This document shows, one piece after another, positions 1 through 9,393 of a DNA stretch of 24,991 bases. The translations under genes were made by a program, and so were the position numbers. Origin of the DNA: Gymnopus androsaceus JB14 (Eukaryota > Basidiomycota > Agaricomycetes > Agaricales > Omphalotaceae); contig ML769541.1 of the NCBI GenBank assembly GCA_009733575.1, positions 1 to 24,991 on the forward strand, read 5' to 3'. Positions within the stretch are counted from its first letter, which is position 1, and every line of letters begins with the position of its first letter. The notes below the pieces were generated by a model. That model ran no database searches. It was not told where the DNA came from and saw only the letters and a program-made list of their open reading frames with translations.

Positions 1-365
1 CTTTCTCGTAGTCTCCACTTGTTTGTATCACCATCCCATGCACTCCACTGTTATCGTCTCGCAGACTCCACTCAGTCTCTCGCCGTATCCACTTGCTCTC
101 TCGCAGTACCCACTTTACCGTATGGATAGTAGCCACACGTGTTCACGCAGTAGCCACTTGCCCGATATGTTGTTTGTACATAGGACTGTATATAAGCCTA
201 GGTAGCATACCCTGTAAAAACACCGTTGTCCCCCATCGATCTGTGTGATCGTTACCACTAAGTCCTGTGTGGACTTACTGCTGCTACTTCCTATTTAGGA
301 ACGTAACTCTAATACGCAGCAGCATAAGGGAGACTCGAGGATACAGATATATTGGTATACGATGC
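1..365 (+). repeat. Probable LTR fragment of a retrotransposon (truncated by window edge)
   Basis: The first 160 bases carry degenerate short repeats of the form CTCGCAGTAyCCACTT. They are followed by a TATATAA box (189-195) and a leader-like stretch with a CT-rich segment. This layout is typical of the U3-R-U5 region of a fungal LTR. No second copy lies in the window, no coding sequence follows, and neither end can be fixed, so it may be a solo or truncated LTR. An ordinary promoter region cannot be excluded. Confidence 0.35.
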
Positions 366-1279
366 TCACAATGCATCTGAGTGCTGTCCTCAGGCCAGTT
401 TGTGAAAACCACCTTGAGCTGTCCAAGCTGCGAGCCGTAGCTTCTCAAGCCGGCTACCGGCTAGCCAAGCCGCGGCAACACTAGTCACAGGTCACTTTTT
501 GAAAGTGCCGAATTTTTTTGGCATGACACGCCCAAAATCACCTCAAAAAACCCAAATTTTGGGTCTAAAATGCCGAAAATTTGCTAGGGTCACGCGGCAG
601 AGCTGCGTACTGCTGAATCCAAAATTTTGTCAGGCCAGTCACAGTCACAAGGGCCTGCCGAATCGATCGAAATGGTACAGTATCTTGGAGGTTGGAAATG
701 AAGTTGAGCATTCATTCAAGAGCCAGCAAAGGACATTGGAAATGCACTTACAGAGCCTGCCAATTTTTGATGCATTTTTGGATGCATCCTGGGAACACTC
801 AAACATTCTCTAAAACTGCCAAATTCTGCAATCATAAACATTAAGGTATATTCTAATATACTACCAAGCTTGAAGACATTTCATCAAGTTTTACAAATAG
901 ACAAAATATAACATGTAAATACAGAGCATTGATTCAAAAATTTATGAAGAATAAGTGGAATAAATGAATTTAAGAGTAAAACCATGCTGGACAGAAACTT
1001 GTACTGTAAGGGTTTCTCCCTTACATTTACTTCTGCTGACATCCTGCTTGAAGTTGACTCACTCACTCCATAATACATGTATGTCTTGTCACTCTCCAGT
1101 GGGTTCTTGAAGGATTAACTTTTACATGCATAGATTAAGTATTTTATCTCATGTCAGATTAATTACATTTCTCATTCCAACCAAAATTTTCACACAAACT
1201 GCTCTGAACTCCAGAATCATAAGTGGGTGTCTGAAGTAGAGGCTTTAATCCATTGCTCAGGACCACCAATAGTGTTCTC
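366..1279. other. Spacer without recognisable gene
   Basis: 480-640 is rich in A and T homopolymers and short palindromes (for example ACCCAAATTTTGGGT), of the kind seen in old repetitive DNA. 840-1279 is AT-rich with short open frames only. No conserved protein, RNA gene or element end is visible. Confidence 0.6.
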
Positions 1280-1544
1280 TGTGATTTTCCTATAGACTAG
1301 ATGAGTACAACGAGGGCTATAGGTAAAGTCAGTAACATATGAGAAACCGTAGGTAAGATGCTTACCCTCAGTTGTGATGATGGAACTGAGGGAAGCGGGG
1401 AATCGATGTGCCAAGGTTATATAATATGGGAAAACGGTCATGTCAGGAGACAGATAAACAATTACCAAATAAGAACATAGAACTGGAAAAGGAAAACCAA
1501 ACCAAACATATGGTGTCACACTAAATGCCCGTCAACATTTAACA
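1280..1544 (-). repeat. 3' LTR of the copia element
   Basis: Read on the minus strand it starts TGTTAAATGTTGACGGGC and ends at the AAAATCACA that also bounds the other LTR. It is 265 bp. The last codons of the RNase H frame (stop near 1532) run into it. It lacks the 58-bp internal duplication seen in the 5' LTR. Confidence 0.92.
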
Positions 1545-3338
1545 CTCCCCCTGGCATTGTTATACCACCAATCCAATCCCAAAGCGGACACAATACAACA
1601 ATGCTTCTCCCTTGACAGAGATTTGGTCATAATGTTAACAAGATTTTGAGAAGACGCCACTGGGTATACGGATACCTGTCCTTCCTTGACAGTGTCCCGA
1701 ATAAAGAAGTACTGGATGTCAATGTGTTTTGCCAAATTGTGCCCCTTCGTCATCTCCAACAATGCAATCGCTCCTAGGTTATCAACTGGAAAGCCCATCG
1801 GACCTCCCATAGCCAAGTCCACTTCTTGCAACCAACTCACCATCCAGATAGCCTGCTGAATGCACTTCGCTAATGCAATGTATTCCGATTCTGTCAACAA
1901 TAAAGATACCAGGTTCTACTTCTTTGAGGCCCATGCCACAGGATAACCGTTCATCAAGAAGATATATCTGGAAGTTGACTGACGTGTAGCCTTATGGCCA
2001 GCCCAATCCACATCCAAGTAGCCCACCATCATAACTTTCCTATCCACGCAAGGCTTGTATTTCACTCCGTAGTGGACTGTCATTAGAATGTAACAGCATA
2101 ATTTGATGAGAAGGTCCCAATCTTCAGGAAACGGTTTGTTTTGAACCGTCGCCAGGCTTGAACATGCAAAGCTAATGTCTGGTCTGCTGCATCTACCCCC
2201 CTATTGGCAGCAGCCCAGCAATCCTTGGTATGGCTTGTTGCTCATAAACACGTCATCTTCCTTCAAACACTTTCCTCTCACAGGGATAGAGTAGCTGGGA
2301 GGAAATGGAGTGTAGATTGGTTGAAGATCATTGAGAATACCAAAGTATTTGAAAGCTTTGAGGAAGAATGGGGCTTGCATAACACCAATCGAGCCATCTG
2401 GTAAGTAGTTGATTGTCAATCCAAGGAGCATGTTCTTATCCTTGATGTCCTTCAAATCCCAAATCCTGAACCCATGGATTGCATCCTCTGCTTCCTGTCT
2501 ATCTGTTGAAGCTGCAAAAATATCATCAGTGTGTACAGATGCAATGGTCCTACGACCAGATGCAGGGTTGTATTGAGAACAAATACATGGGTTGGCGCAC
2601 GAGGACTTGAAGCCCAGCTTCTTGAACTGGTCCTCCAATTCGTTGTACCAGATATGACCCGCCTGTACCATCCCATACAAAGGTCTTTGCATCAGACAGA
2701 CTTTGCCTCCTCCCCTGTCTGAGCAAAACTGGTTGGCTGATGCATGTACACTGGTGGATCCTTTGGTAAAGTCCCGTTCAAGTACGCCAAAGAGAAATCC
2801 CATTGACTCGTCTCTAGCCCTAGACCAACTGCAACTACCATCAGCATCTGAACCGACTCCACACATGCAACCATCAACCAACTCTTCTCATAATCTACAC
2901 CCGCAATCTGCATGTTGCCTCTAGCAACGTACCGAGCCTTTGTCTTCAAAACCTTTCCATCCTCATCAACCTTCAAATTGTAAACCCACATCCCTTCTAG
3001 TATTCATACACCTTCTGAAGCATCGACCAGCTTCCAAACCTCTTGGTCTCTGAGACCTTTTATCTCTGCTTCCATGGCTGGTCCCCACTTCTCAGGTTCA
3101 TGCATGGCCTCCCTGTATGAAAACGGAATAACAATATCACCACCCCCTTCACAGTGCTAGCTAGAGCCAAAACAGTATCTTTATTTTCCCTCTGCCTTCA
3201 TTCATCCTCCATGACGTTTACTGCCAAGACAGCAATATTTGCCCACTCGAGCTCATTGGCTTTGACACCCTCCTCGTTCCTCAAGTAGTTGATTGAGCGC
3301 AGAAGTGCAGGTGATGGGACAGACACTTGACTCAAACG
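1532..3338 (-). pseudogene. copia pol, 3' part: reverse transcriptase and RNase H (broken)
   Basis: This is the C-terminal half of the polyprotein. A lead-in has the REAMHEPEKW and EVWKLV segments typical of the start of copia reverse transcriptase. Next come MWVYNLKVDEDGKV and KARYVARGN, then QWDFSLAYLNGTL (first catalytic Asp kept), RPLYGMVQAGHIWYNEL, and HTDDIF, the YVDD-box equivalent with both Asp kept. RNase H follows with YLDVDWAGHKATRQSTSRY, SKK-stop, LTESEYIAL, and the KHIDIQYFFIRD block near the end. Breaks: stops at 3198-3200 (TGA), 3004-3006 (TGA), 2201-2203 (TAG) and 1916-1918 (TAG, at the Gln of the conserved SKKQ). There are frameshifts at the C run 3143-3147 and near 2705-2717. 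No functional enzyme can be made. Confidence 0.93.
1545..1555 (-). promoter_or_regulatory. Polypurine tract of the copia element
   Basis: On the minus strand GCCAGGGGGAG abuts the TGTTAAATG start of the 3' LTR. A purine tract in this position primes plus-strand DNA synthesis in LTR retrotransposons. The call rests on composition and exact placement. Confidence 0.8.
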
Positions 3339-4886
3339 TCAAGGAGTTTCTGGAGGCACTTCAGGAGCTTCCGCAATGTGTTCTGGAGACTGCGGATGTT
3401 CTTCAACCTCCCTGATAGGATCCCGACCACCAAACTCATCCTCAAAAGCCTCTTTGTCCTCCATGGAACCCGTTTCCACTTGTCGAATCCTCCTCGGCGT
3501 TCCTTCTTCAAAAATCATGTCCCTTACCAAATATATGCTCTTCCTCTCCGGATCATAAACTCTGTATCCTCATGCACTGAGGTAACCAACCATAAATCCC
3601 TGCCATGCTTGATGACCTAGCTTTCCTTCTTTACGATCAAGATCCTTTACCCAAACTTTCGACCCCCACTTTTGTAAATGCAAGATGTCAAGGATCTTGG
3701 AATGTTTCCACTTTTGCCAAGGGACCTTACCAGGATGCCGCATGGTAGGAATAAAACCTCTAATGTAACATTTAGCCGCAGCAGCCTCCGCCTAGAACCT
3801 CTTGTCCAGCTTGGAATCCTCCAACATGGCACGAGTACCTTCAATAATGGTACAGTTTGCTCGTTCAACCTGTCCATTTGCTGCTGATGAGTCTTTAGGA
3901 ACATGCTTGATAACGATCCCCTTCTCATTGCAAAATTCCTCAAACCACTTGTTGTCAAATTCCCGACCAAGATCAATACAAAAAACACATACTTTCCTCC
4001 CAGTTTGGGTTTCAGCCATAGCAACAAAGATTTTCACCAACAACAGGATCTTTGGAGCATCCTTTGTAGCAGAGAAATAGGGAAAAGGGATTCCAGTACT
4101 GTTATTGCATGCCAGCATCATGTAGACAGCACCACCAAGACTGGTAGTTCTTGCTCTCCCCCAAAAGTTGAGGCTAACCCGATCCAAAGGTTCCGTTGAT
4201 GGTATAACCACAGCATCAAATGGCCTTCTCATAGCCTTTGTAAGCAAGCAAACTCCGCACTTGCCGCATACTGCCATATTGGAAATATTCAATCCACCAA
4301 CCAAGGACTTCTTTGCCATCATACAGACAACGTTAATATCTGCATGTCCGAAACGCACATGCCACATCTCCAGTGAGCACGGCACATTCATTGTCCAAGA
4401 CTTCATGCTAACTGCCACCACAGATGGCTCCATATCAACAACGTCCACCTTGTATAGGCGGTGACGTGCCTTCTTAAAGGCCAACCTTCCACCAACTACC
4501 ACTTTGCCAGTCTTATCCGCAACCGTTAACACACCACTCCCCCACGTCCCTCTATATCCTAGAATGTCCATTGCAGGGAGTGACAGCAAGTTCATTAAGA
4601 ACAAAGGAGTATGTGACATGGGAAAATGCAACTTGTTCACTGTCCCATTCGAGGTTCGTATGTACAGTTCAACAATACCTCTCCCCTCAATAATGAACTG
4701 ACCACCTTCTACCTCCATAGCCATATGACCCACAACACAAATAGGCGTGTATTTGACAAACAATGACTTATCATGCATACACCACTCAGAAGCAGCACTG
4801 TCAATATAAGTAGGAACATGTTCAATTGATGAACACGAAGGAGAAAGCAATGTAGACATCAGGACAGTAAGTAGTGTATCATACAA
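3339..4886 (-). pseudogene. copia pol, 5' part: protease and integrase (broken)
   Basis: The frame is the same as gag. Near its start, YIDSAASEWCMHDKSLF is the aspartic protease active-site region, with DSA in place of the usual DSG or DTG. LEMWHVRFGHADINVV followed by CGKCGVC forms the HHCC zinc finger that precedes copia integrase. The integrase core follows: the first catalytic block reads LACNNSTG where the family has a DD pair, so the first catalytic Asp is Asn. The second block (IDLGREFDNKWFEEFC) and the Glu block (ANGQVERANC) are kept. The C-terminal region has LHLQKWGSKVWV, GFMVGYL, GYRVYDPERKSIYLVRDMIF. In-frame stops: 3792-3794 (TAG) and 3570-3572 (TGA), with TGA 3339-3341 at the end and TAG 4887-4889 at the beginning. 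Confidence 0.93.
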
Positions 4887-5954
4887 CTATTCATTATTTA
4901 CCACAGCAATGCTTTCCCCTCTGCATCTAAAGAGGTTCGAGTCAGCTACCGCAGCATGAACTGGAGTACGAAACGCACCACTGCATCCGAAATTGTATGT
5001 AACAGCAGCAACAATCTGTTTGGCAACGGAAGGACTTGCAGTGACTGCAGCAGCAGCAGGTCTGTTTGATTCAACACCTCGTTTCCACCAGGCAGGAGTG
5101 CAATGCTCAGCACCACCACCAGGCAACCAGCACTGCTTTTGACTGTGGCCAGAACACTTGCAGTTCTTGCAAACGAAAGGCTTTCATGCATAAGTAGTGT
5201 TTGTAACTATCACAAGAGTGGATGACCCATTAGACTTGAAACCTTCAGCAAGGCATAGTTGGACATCGTATTCTTCAAGGAATTGCTTGATCTCCTTGTA
5301 CGTGCAAGAGCTATGGTTCTGAATGATCTAAAGGTGGGAAGGAATTGGCAAGGAACTAAGGAAGTATCCATGGAGCTTGTCATTGGTAACTGTGCATCCA
5401 GCATCTGAAGCATCCTGATGTAGCACCTCTAAAGCACCAAAATGCTTCTTGAAGGCGGTACCTTTGATGTACTTGAGCTGGCGAAGACGTTCCGTAGCAA
5501 GAGTCCAGTTGGCTGCACTTTGCTTCTCGTACTTGCCAGTCAATTTGAGCCACATCTGGTTTGCTGTAAGTTCAGCACCTAGATTAATTGAACAAGGATT
5601 GTGGATATTCTGGTAGATAATTCCAGCGAGACAACCATCCTGAAGCTCCCATTCCTGATCGGACGGATTTTGCGAGTTGACAGGAGTGGCTACAGGAATG
5701 ACAATAGCAGCTTGAGCAGTACCAGCAGCGAGGACAGTGGGCACAGCATTTTGCGCAGGACAGATGATGGATCCAAGGAGATAGCCAGTCATTCCATACG
5801 AGCGGGCAATGCTCTTGACGTGATCACGGAAAGCAGCCCAGTTCAAAGCACCTTTCAGTTGCTTTTCTTCAGGGAATGAGATAAGAGAAGGAAGTTGACT
5901 GGATGGCGTGGAGCTCACGATGGACGGGATAAGGATAAATTTCAACAACAGCAA
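4887..5954 (-). pseudogene. copia gag with CCHC zinc knuckle (broken)
   Basis: This is the first part of the polyprotein, starting at an ATG whose codon begins at 5954 on the minus strand. The segment KGALNWAAFRDHVKSIA and the later NQMWLKLTGKYEKQSAAN match the copia-type gag (UBN2-like) pattern. After a TAG (5328-5330) and a TGA (5184-5186) the same frame continues into CKNCKCSGHSQKQC. That is a perfect C-x2-C-x4-H-x4-C nucleocapsid knuckle at about 5130-5171. The part ends at a TAG (4887-4889), immediately before the protease frame. Because all three stops are in frame with the downstream pol, the ancestral element probably had a single gag-pol frame. Confidence 0.88.
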
Positions 5955-6015
5955 GAAAGATAAAATTTGACAATGGCAAGGCAGTGAAGGTAAACCTAAA
6001 GTCTATTTGGCGAGA

Positions 6016-6043
6016 TACAGAACTGTGATTCTGACTGCGAATC
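6016..6043 (-). promoter_or_regulatory. Candidate primer-binding site (half-tRNA type)
   Basis: Directly inside the 5' LTR the minus strand reads GATTCGCAGTCAGAATCACAG. It does not start with TGG, so it cannot pair with a normal tRNA 3' end. Its complement, TCTGACTGCGAATC, resembles one side of an anticodon arm and loop of an arginine-type tRNA. Several copia elements (Drosophila copia, Ty5, Candida Tca2) prime from internal tRNA half-molecules. The match is suggestive, not proven. Confidence 0.3.
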
Positions 6044-6367
6044 TGTGATTTTCCTATAGACTAGATGAGTACAACAAGGGCCTCAGTTGTGATGATGGAG
6101 CTCTTTATTACCTATAGACTAGATGAGTACAACAAGGGCTATAGGTAAAGTCAGTAACATATGAGAAACCGTAGGTAAGAAGCTTACCCTCAGTCGTGAT
6201 GATGGAACTGAGGAAAGCAGGGAATCAACATGCCAAGGTTTATATAGTACAGGAAAATGGTCACATTGGGAAACAAATAAACAATTACCAAATAAGAACA
6301 TAGAACCGGAAAAGGAAAACCAAACCAAACATACGGTGCCACACTAAACGCCTGTCAACATTTAACA
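6044..6367 (-). repeat. 5' LTR of the copia element
   Basis: It shares ends and sequence with the 3' LTR but is 324 bp instead of 265 bp. The difference is a 58-bp block at 6053-6110 that repeats the CCTATAGACTAGATGAGTAC start and then a shortened piece of later LTR sequence before the full copy resumes at 6111. The block lies in the U5 side of the transcript. Confidence 0.92.
6239..6248 (-). promoter_or_regulatory. TATA box in the copia 5' LTR
   Basis: The minus strand reads CTATATAAAC, placed about 120 bp from the LTR start, where transcription of such elements normally begins downstream. The 3' LTR has the altered form TTATATAACC at the same place. Confidence 0.6.
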
Positions 6368-6520
6368 TTTTCATGAAACTACAGCATAAATTTGAAGATC
6401 AGATTGCAGCACTGGCCGTGACAGCTACTGCATGGAGCACTGGGGGCTCCCCCAGACCCCCCACACTGCCGCGGGCCCACTGCGCAGAGCTTGTGCCTGC
6501 CCCAAACACCAGAGGCTATA
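6368..6520. other. GC-rich spacer next to the copia element
   Basis: It contains CTGGGGGCTCCCCCAG, a self-complementary G/C block. A related block in inverted orientation lies at about 6905-6935. No gene is seen. Confidence 0.5.
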
Positions 6521-6767
6521 GCGGTATTAAAATAAACCCCTACAAGTTCTCGGAGGCATATTTTAATAATAGCGACAAGTCGTCAGCCAGCCAAATATGC
6601 CCAGGGAACCCTAACCATAGTATGATAAGATGGGACCATATCTCGGGAACCAGGGGCCGTGGGAAAAAACGGAAATGGCTACACCCCTTTATTTTTCTCC
6701 CTCTTTCCAGTGGTGCCTCCGCTTAATCCTAATCTAAAATTAGGATTATGACCAAATATAGTAATAA

Positions 6768-6843
6768 GCACTGTTTTGGTCAGGTCTCGTTAGGGTAAGC
6801 ACTTTGTGCTTACCCTAACATAGAGACCTGATCAAAACAGTGC
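6768..6843. repeat. Long near-perfect hairpin
   Basis: Arms 6768-6802 and 6806-6843 pair over 34 of 35 positions with one 3-nt bulge and a TTT loop (GGGTAAGCAC-TTT-GTGCTTACCC at the tip). A smaller palindrome, TAATCCTAAT-CTAAA-ATTAGGATTA, lies just upstream at 6724-6748. Both are inside the inverted-repeat element. Confidence 0.9.
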
Positions 6844-6859
6844 CAAACAAACAGTGAAT

Positions 6860-6985
6860 ATAGGTTAGGGTTAGGGTGGTTAGGGTTTAGGGGTTGAGGA
6901 TAATAATGGGGGTGTGGGGGCTTGCCCCCACTGTTAAAATATTAATCAGGGTTAGGGTTAGGATGCAAGGTAGGGCTAGGGTTGG
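6860..6985 (+). repeat. Interstitial telomere-like (TTAGGG) repeats
   Basis: Two degenerate clusters are present: GGTTAGGGTTAGGGTGGTTAGGG at 6862 onward (given in overlapping motifs of TTAGGG) and AGGGTTAGGGTTAGG near 6947, followed by TAGGGCTAGGGTTGGG. TTAGGG is the telomere unit of most filamentous fungi. The clusters are short, interrupted and flanked by unique sequence, so this is not a chromosome end. Confidence 0.65.
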
Positions 6986-7149
6986 GTGCAGGTGACCTAC
7001 ACGAGCATGGGAAAAGTGTCCGGTTTTTCCCACGGGCTCTTGTTCTCTCTGTATCAATATTTCTTTTCTAGGTATAAGCTGTGCTGACAACTTGTTGCAA
7101 ATATTAAAATATGCCTCCGAGAACTTGTTGGGGTTTATTTTAATACTGC

Positions 7150-7943
7150 TAATGAACCAGCTGAAGGAAAAACATAGAAATACTTCCAAGGGCTGTTCTG
7201 CTAAAGGAACTGGCGAGCCTTGTAAAAAGGCAAATGACTCGAGTTGATTCAGACCAAAATCCCAAAGGTCAACCCAATCAAGGAAGACAAATGAACAAGG
7301 CAGGAAAACGTCGAGGCAAAACCATAGTATACACGCATATATGGACATTATTTATCTTTTTCTATTTTACTTACTCTGTTTCATCCTATCTCACTCAGTT
7401 TCTCTCATTTTCCTATTTTATTATATCTTGCTCAGTATATAAGGGTAGCTATTCTATCTTGGAATAACAAGTTAGACTTGATACCTGAAATGCAGTTCTA
7501 TCTTAGGACCTGTAGTGATTCGTACATGCTCAGATGCCTCTGCAACCTTTGAAACGGGTGGCCTTCTTGTAACCTCAATAATACTGAGGTTGTTCATTCT
7601 ACTTCCCGGCTATTAAGTCAAGCATTCCTGGTTTTCATCTCAAAGAGAGGTCACATCAGTCTTAGGACCACAGGTGGAGCCTAACGTGCACACCTCGACG
7701 AGCCCGTTGTTGATTAGGAAAGGTCTTGGACCCAAGTGTCGGCTTGGTCTAGTTTTAGGGAGGAAGCTTCTCGGAGTGTTACCTAGCTTTACCAACAGAT
7801 TCTACCCCTTGCCTGCTCTTCACTGAGTGTGTTAAAAATGCCTACTCAAGTGACTTGCGCGGCGGTCATATAAGCTTGTTAGGTAACTCGCGGGAATCCC
7901 TGAGAGTTGGAGTATCATTGCGCGGCGACATAAAGGCTCCCAA
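7150..7943. other. Spacer without recognisable gene
   Basis: A pyrimidine-rich stretch (about 7345-7430) and a TATATAA at about 7436-7442 resemble a promoter, but no convincing coding region follows. Related blocks TGCGCGGCG...ATAAAGCT-like occur near 7856 and 7918, about 62 bp apart, hinting at further old tandem duplication before the 60-bp repeat. Confidence 0.5.
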
Positions 7944-8056
7944 GATACGCAAAGTTGTTTGTTGAGTCGGCGTACTTGACCCATGCTTTGGTGTTTCACT
8001 GTGGATACGCAAAGTCGTTTGTTGAGTCGGCGTACTTGACCCATGCTTTGGTGTTT
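7944..8056 (+). repeat. 60-bp tandem duplication
   Basis: GATACGCAAAGT begins at 7944 and again at 8004. The first 53 bases of the two units differ at one position only (TTG against TCG), so the duplication is recent. It ends at GGTGTTT in both units. No coding role is evident. Confidence 0.92.
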
Positions 8057-8545
8057 GCTTTCCCCTCGATTAGTTCAGCGCATTGTCGTATGTTAGTTGG
8101 CTTTTCAAAACCTCCCTCCAAATATAAAACCTTGTTCATTGCGCCTTATCTGTGTCAACTGTCAAGTGCTTTTCTCTTTGAATCAATTAGTAGTTGAGGG
8201 AACCTTTGACAACCTCCTTCCTTGCATTAAATTAAACCTTTTGGATTGTATCTGATTGGGGTGATTGTTGTTTGGTTGGTTTTCATACCTAGCACAAATC
8301 TAACTCATCACCTGTTTGATAGTGCTCAGCTCATCCTAATGTGATGTATTCTGGACTGTAGTATAGTATGTATGCTGCAGTACTTGTTCATCAATTATCC
8401 CTCACTTCCCTGAATGATTACCAGGCATGTGAAGGCAATTGGATTAAGATTCCAAAGTTTGACAATAACTTACTGAAAAGCTCCAACATTAATTCTAACA
8501 ATCCTTGACCAGTGCATACTATGCATGTCATGATCCTATGCAGCA
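8057..8545. other. Spacer without recognisable gene
   Basis: AT-rich sequence with short open frames only. Its last bases (TTCTAAC at about 8494, then CTATGCAG ending near 8543) could be the branch point and acceptor of an intron before the short open frame at 8546. Confidence 0.5.
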
Positions 8546-8737
8546 ATGGCAAATCCTTATACTGCTGCTTCTCCTCCTCCACCCGGTATAAACATACCAA
8601 TAGATGCTCAATACATGCTTCACAATACTCCTCCAATGGCTTACGCTCTTCCACCTTCATATTCCACTGATAGTGGTGCTTGCTCTCCTGCTGCACCAAA
8701 TTACGGTGGTCAGGCAAGGGTGCCATCAATCTCATGA
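8546..8737 (+). CDS. Unrecognised short proline-rich open frame, possible last exon
   Basis: 63 residues from an ATG, rich in Pro, Ala, Ser and Tyr (segments TAASPPPPG and MAYALPPSYS), ending in QARVPSIS. The composition looks like the disordered tail of a fungal protein rather than random frame. A plausible acceptor (CTATGCAG) sits just upstream, so it could be a terminal exon, but no upstream exon was found. There is no domain and no family. A 105-codon frame overlaps on the other strand. It may be noise. Confidence 0.25.
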   Translation: MANPYTAASPPPPGINIPIDAQYMLHNTPPMAYALPPSYSTDSGACSPAAPNYGGQARVPSIS

Positions 8738-9393
8738 TGAAGTCTCCATGTTCCCTCCTGTTTCACCTCCGGTGTAAACCAATTTAATGGATGTGAATGG
8801 TATAGGTGTGGGTGCTTGATATTAATTATAATCATAATGGACATTTTTGTACTCTGTACTTGCGGGGTGGTATTAAAATGTATATGGTTGCTTACCACTG
8901 GTGTAACCCTTTGGAGGTCTCACAGAGGTCCAGAAGGGTTGCTATCTAAGTGATCACTGAGAAGGGGGTTGCAAGTGGGTTGTTTGATAGAATTATCCAT
9001 ACAATAAACATTATTTTCTGAAACAGCCCACAGCCTCAGGAGCAGATTTCCTTTGGAATAAAACAAAGACCAAGCCATGATTGACTGTATGTTAATTGTA
9101 TGTTGAACAAGGTGAAGTTATATACACACATCCATATGGATCACCAGTGTTTAGTCAGTGTATAACGAGTCACCTAGACTAGAAGCAAACATAGCTTGAT
9201 CCAGATCAATTATCCCCAACACTGACCAAAGGGAAGGGAGGGTTCTGTCAACAATGATTGGACAAAAAAGGACTGAAACTTTACAATTTTTTCTCATGGT
9301 CTTGCAATTGATGTACCCAACATCCATTTTTCTCTTTGTCTGCCCCATTGTCTTCATCAGTCATTGGCTTTTAACCTATACAATCAACAGAAA
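8738..9393. other. Spacer without recognisable gene
   Basis: AT-rich. A patch at 9120-9180 (ACATCC-TATGGATC-CAGTG-GTATAAC-CCTAG) resembles 15360-15415 and may be a relic of the same repeat. The frames here are short and look like chance. Confidence 0.5.

Larger units (their letters stand above)
1280..6367 (-). mobile_element. Ty1/copia LTR retrotransposon, full-length but decayed
   Basis: A 5.09 kb element reads on the minus strand. Both ends are LTRs that begin TGTTAAATG and end in CACA (TG...CA rule). Between them the order is gag, CCHC zinc knuckle, protease, integrase, reverse transcriptase, RNase H. Integrase before reverse transcriptase is diagnostic for Ty1/copia (Pseudoviridae-type) rather than gypsy. 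A purine-rich tract lies directly before the 3' LTR. Flanks read TTCTC (1275-1279) and TTTTC (6368-6372), a possible 5-bp target duplication with one mismatch. The coding region has ten in-frame stops and two frameshifts, so the element cannot move by itself. The LTRs differ by roughly a tenth of positions by eye, mostly transitions, which suggests an old insertion. Confidence 0.95.
6521..7149. mobile_element. Inverted-repeat (MITE-like) element, TA-flanked
   Basis: The left end starts GCGGTATTAAAATAAACCCC and the right end, read in reverse complement, starts GCAGTATTAAAATAAACCCC. Similarity continues through AAGTTCTCGGAGGCATATTT (identical in both arms) for about 65 bp. It reappears at CCGTGGGAAAAA (about 6658 and 7025), so the arms are near 140-150 bp and diverged. 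TA flanks both ends (6519-6520 and 7150-7151), as expected for Tc1/mariner-type insertion, but a 2-bp match is weak. No transposase is encoded, so the element is non-autonomous or a foldback element. Confidence 0.7.

Noticed and set aside
1..205. Open frame of 60 codons at the left edge
   Set aside because: It lies in degenerate LTR-like repeats ahead of a TATA box and has no protein-like pattern.
361..385. Primer-binding site TTGGTATACGATGCTC after the left LTR fragment
   Set aside because: It begins with TGG but does not match a tRNA 3' end I can recognise, and the LTR boundary is unknown.
3647..4027. 126-codon minus-strand frame in the integrase region
   Set aside because: It is a shifted-frame shadow of the integrase, which is recognised by its motifs in the other frame.
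4300..4420. Working copia integrase
   Set aside because: The first catalytic Asp pair is changed to Asn and the frame is interrupted by stops, so the enzyme cannot be active from this copy.
6860..6985. True telomere
   Set aside because: The TTAGGG units are few, interrupted and followed by many kilobases of other sequence.
7944..8056. CRISPR-like array
   Set aside because: Only two adjoining units without spacers, in fungal DNA; it is a tandem duplication.
8418..8735. 105-codon minus-strand frame rich in Glu and Leu
   Set aside because: It is antisense to the proline-rich frame and mirrors its CCT/TCT codons; only one of the two can be coding and neither has strong support.
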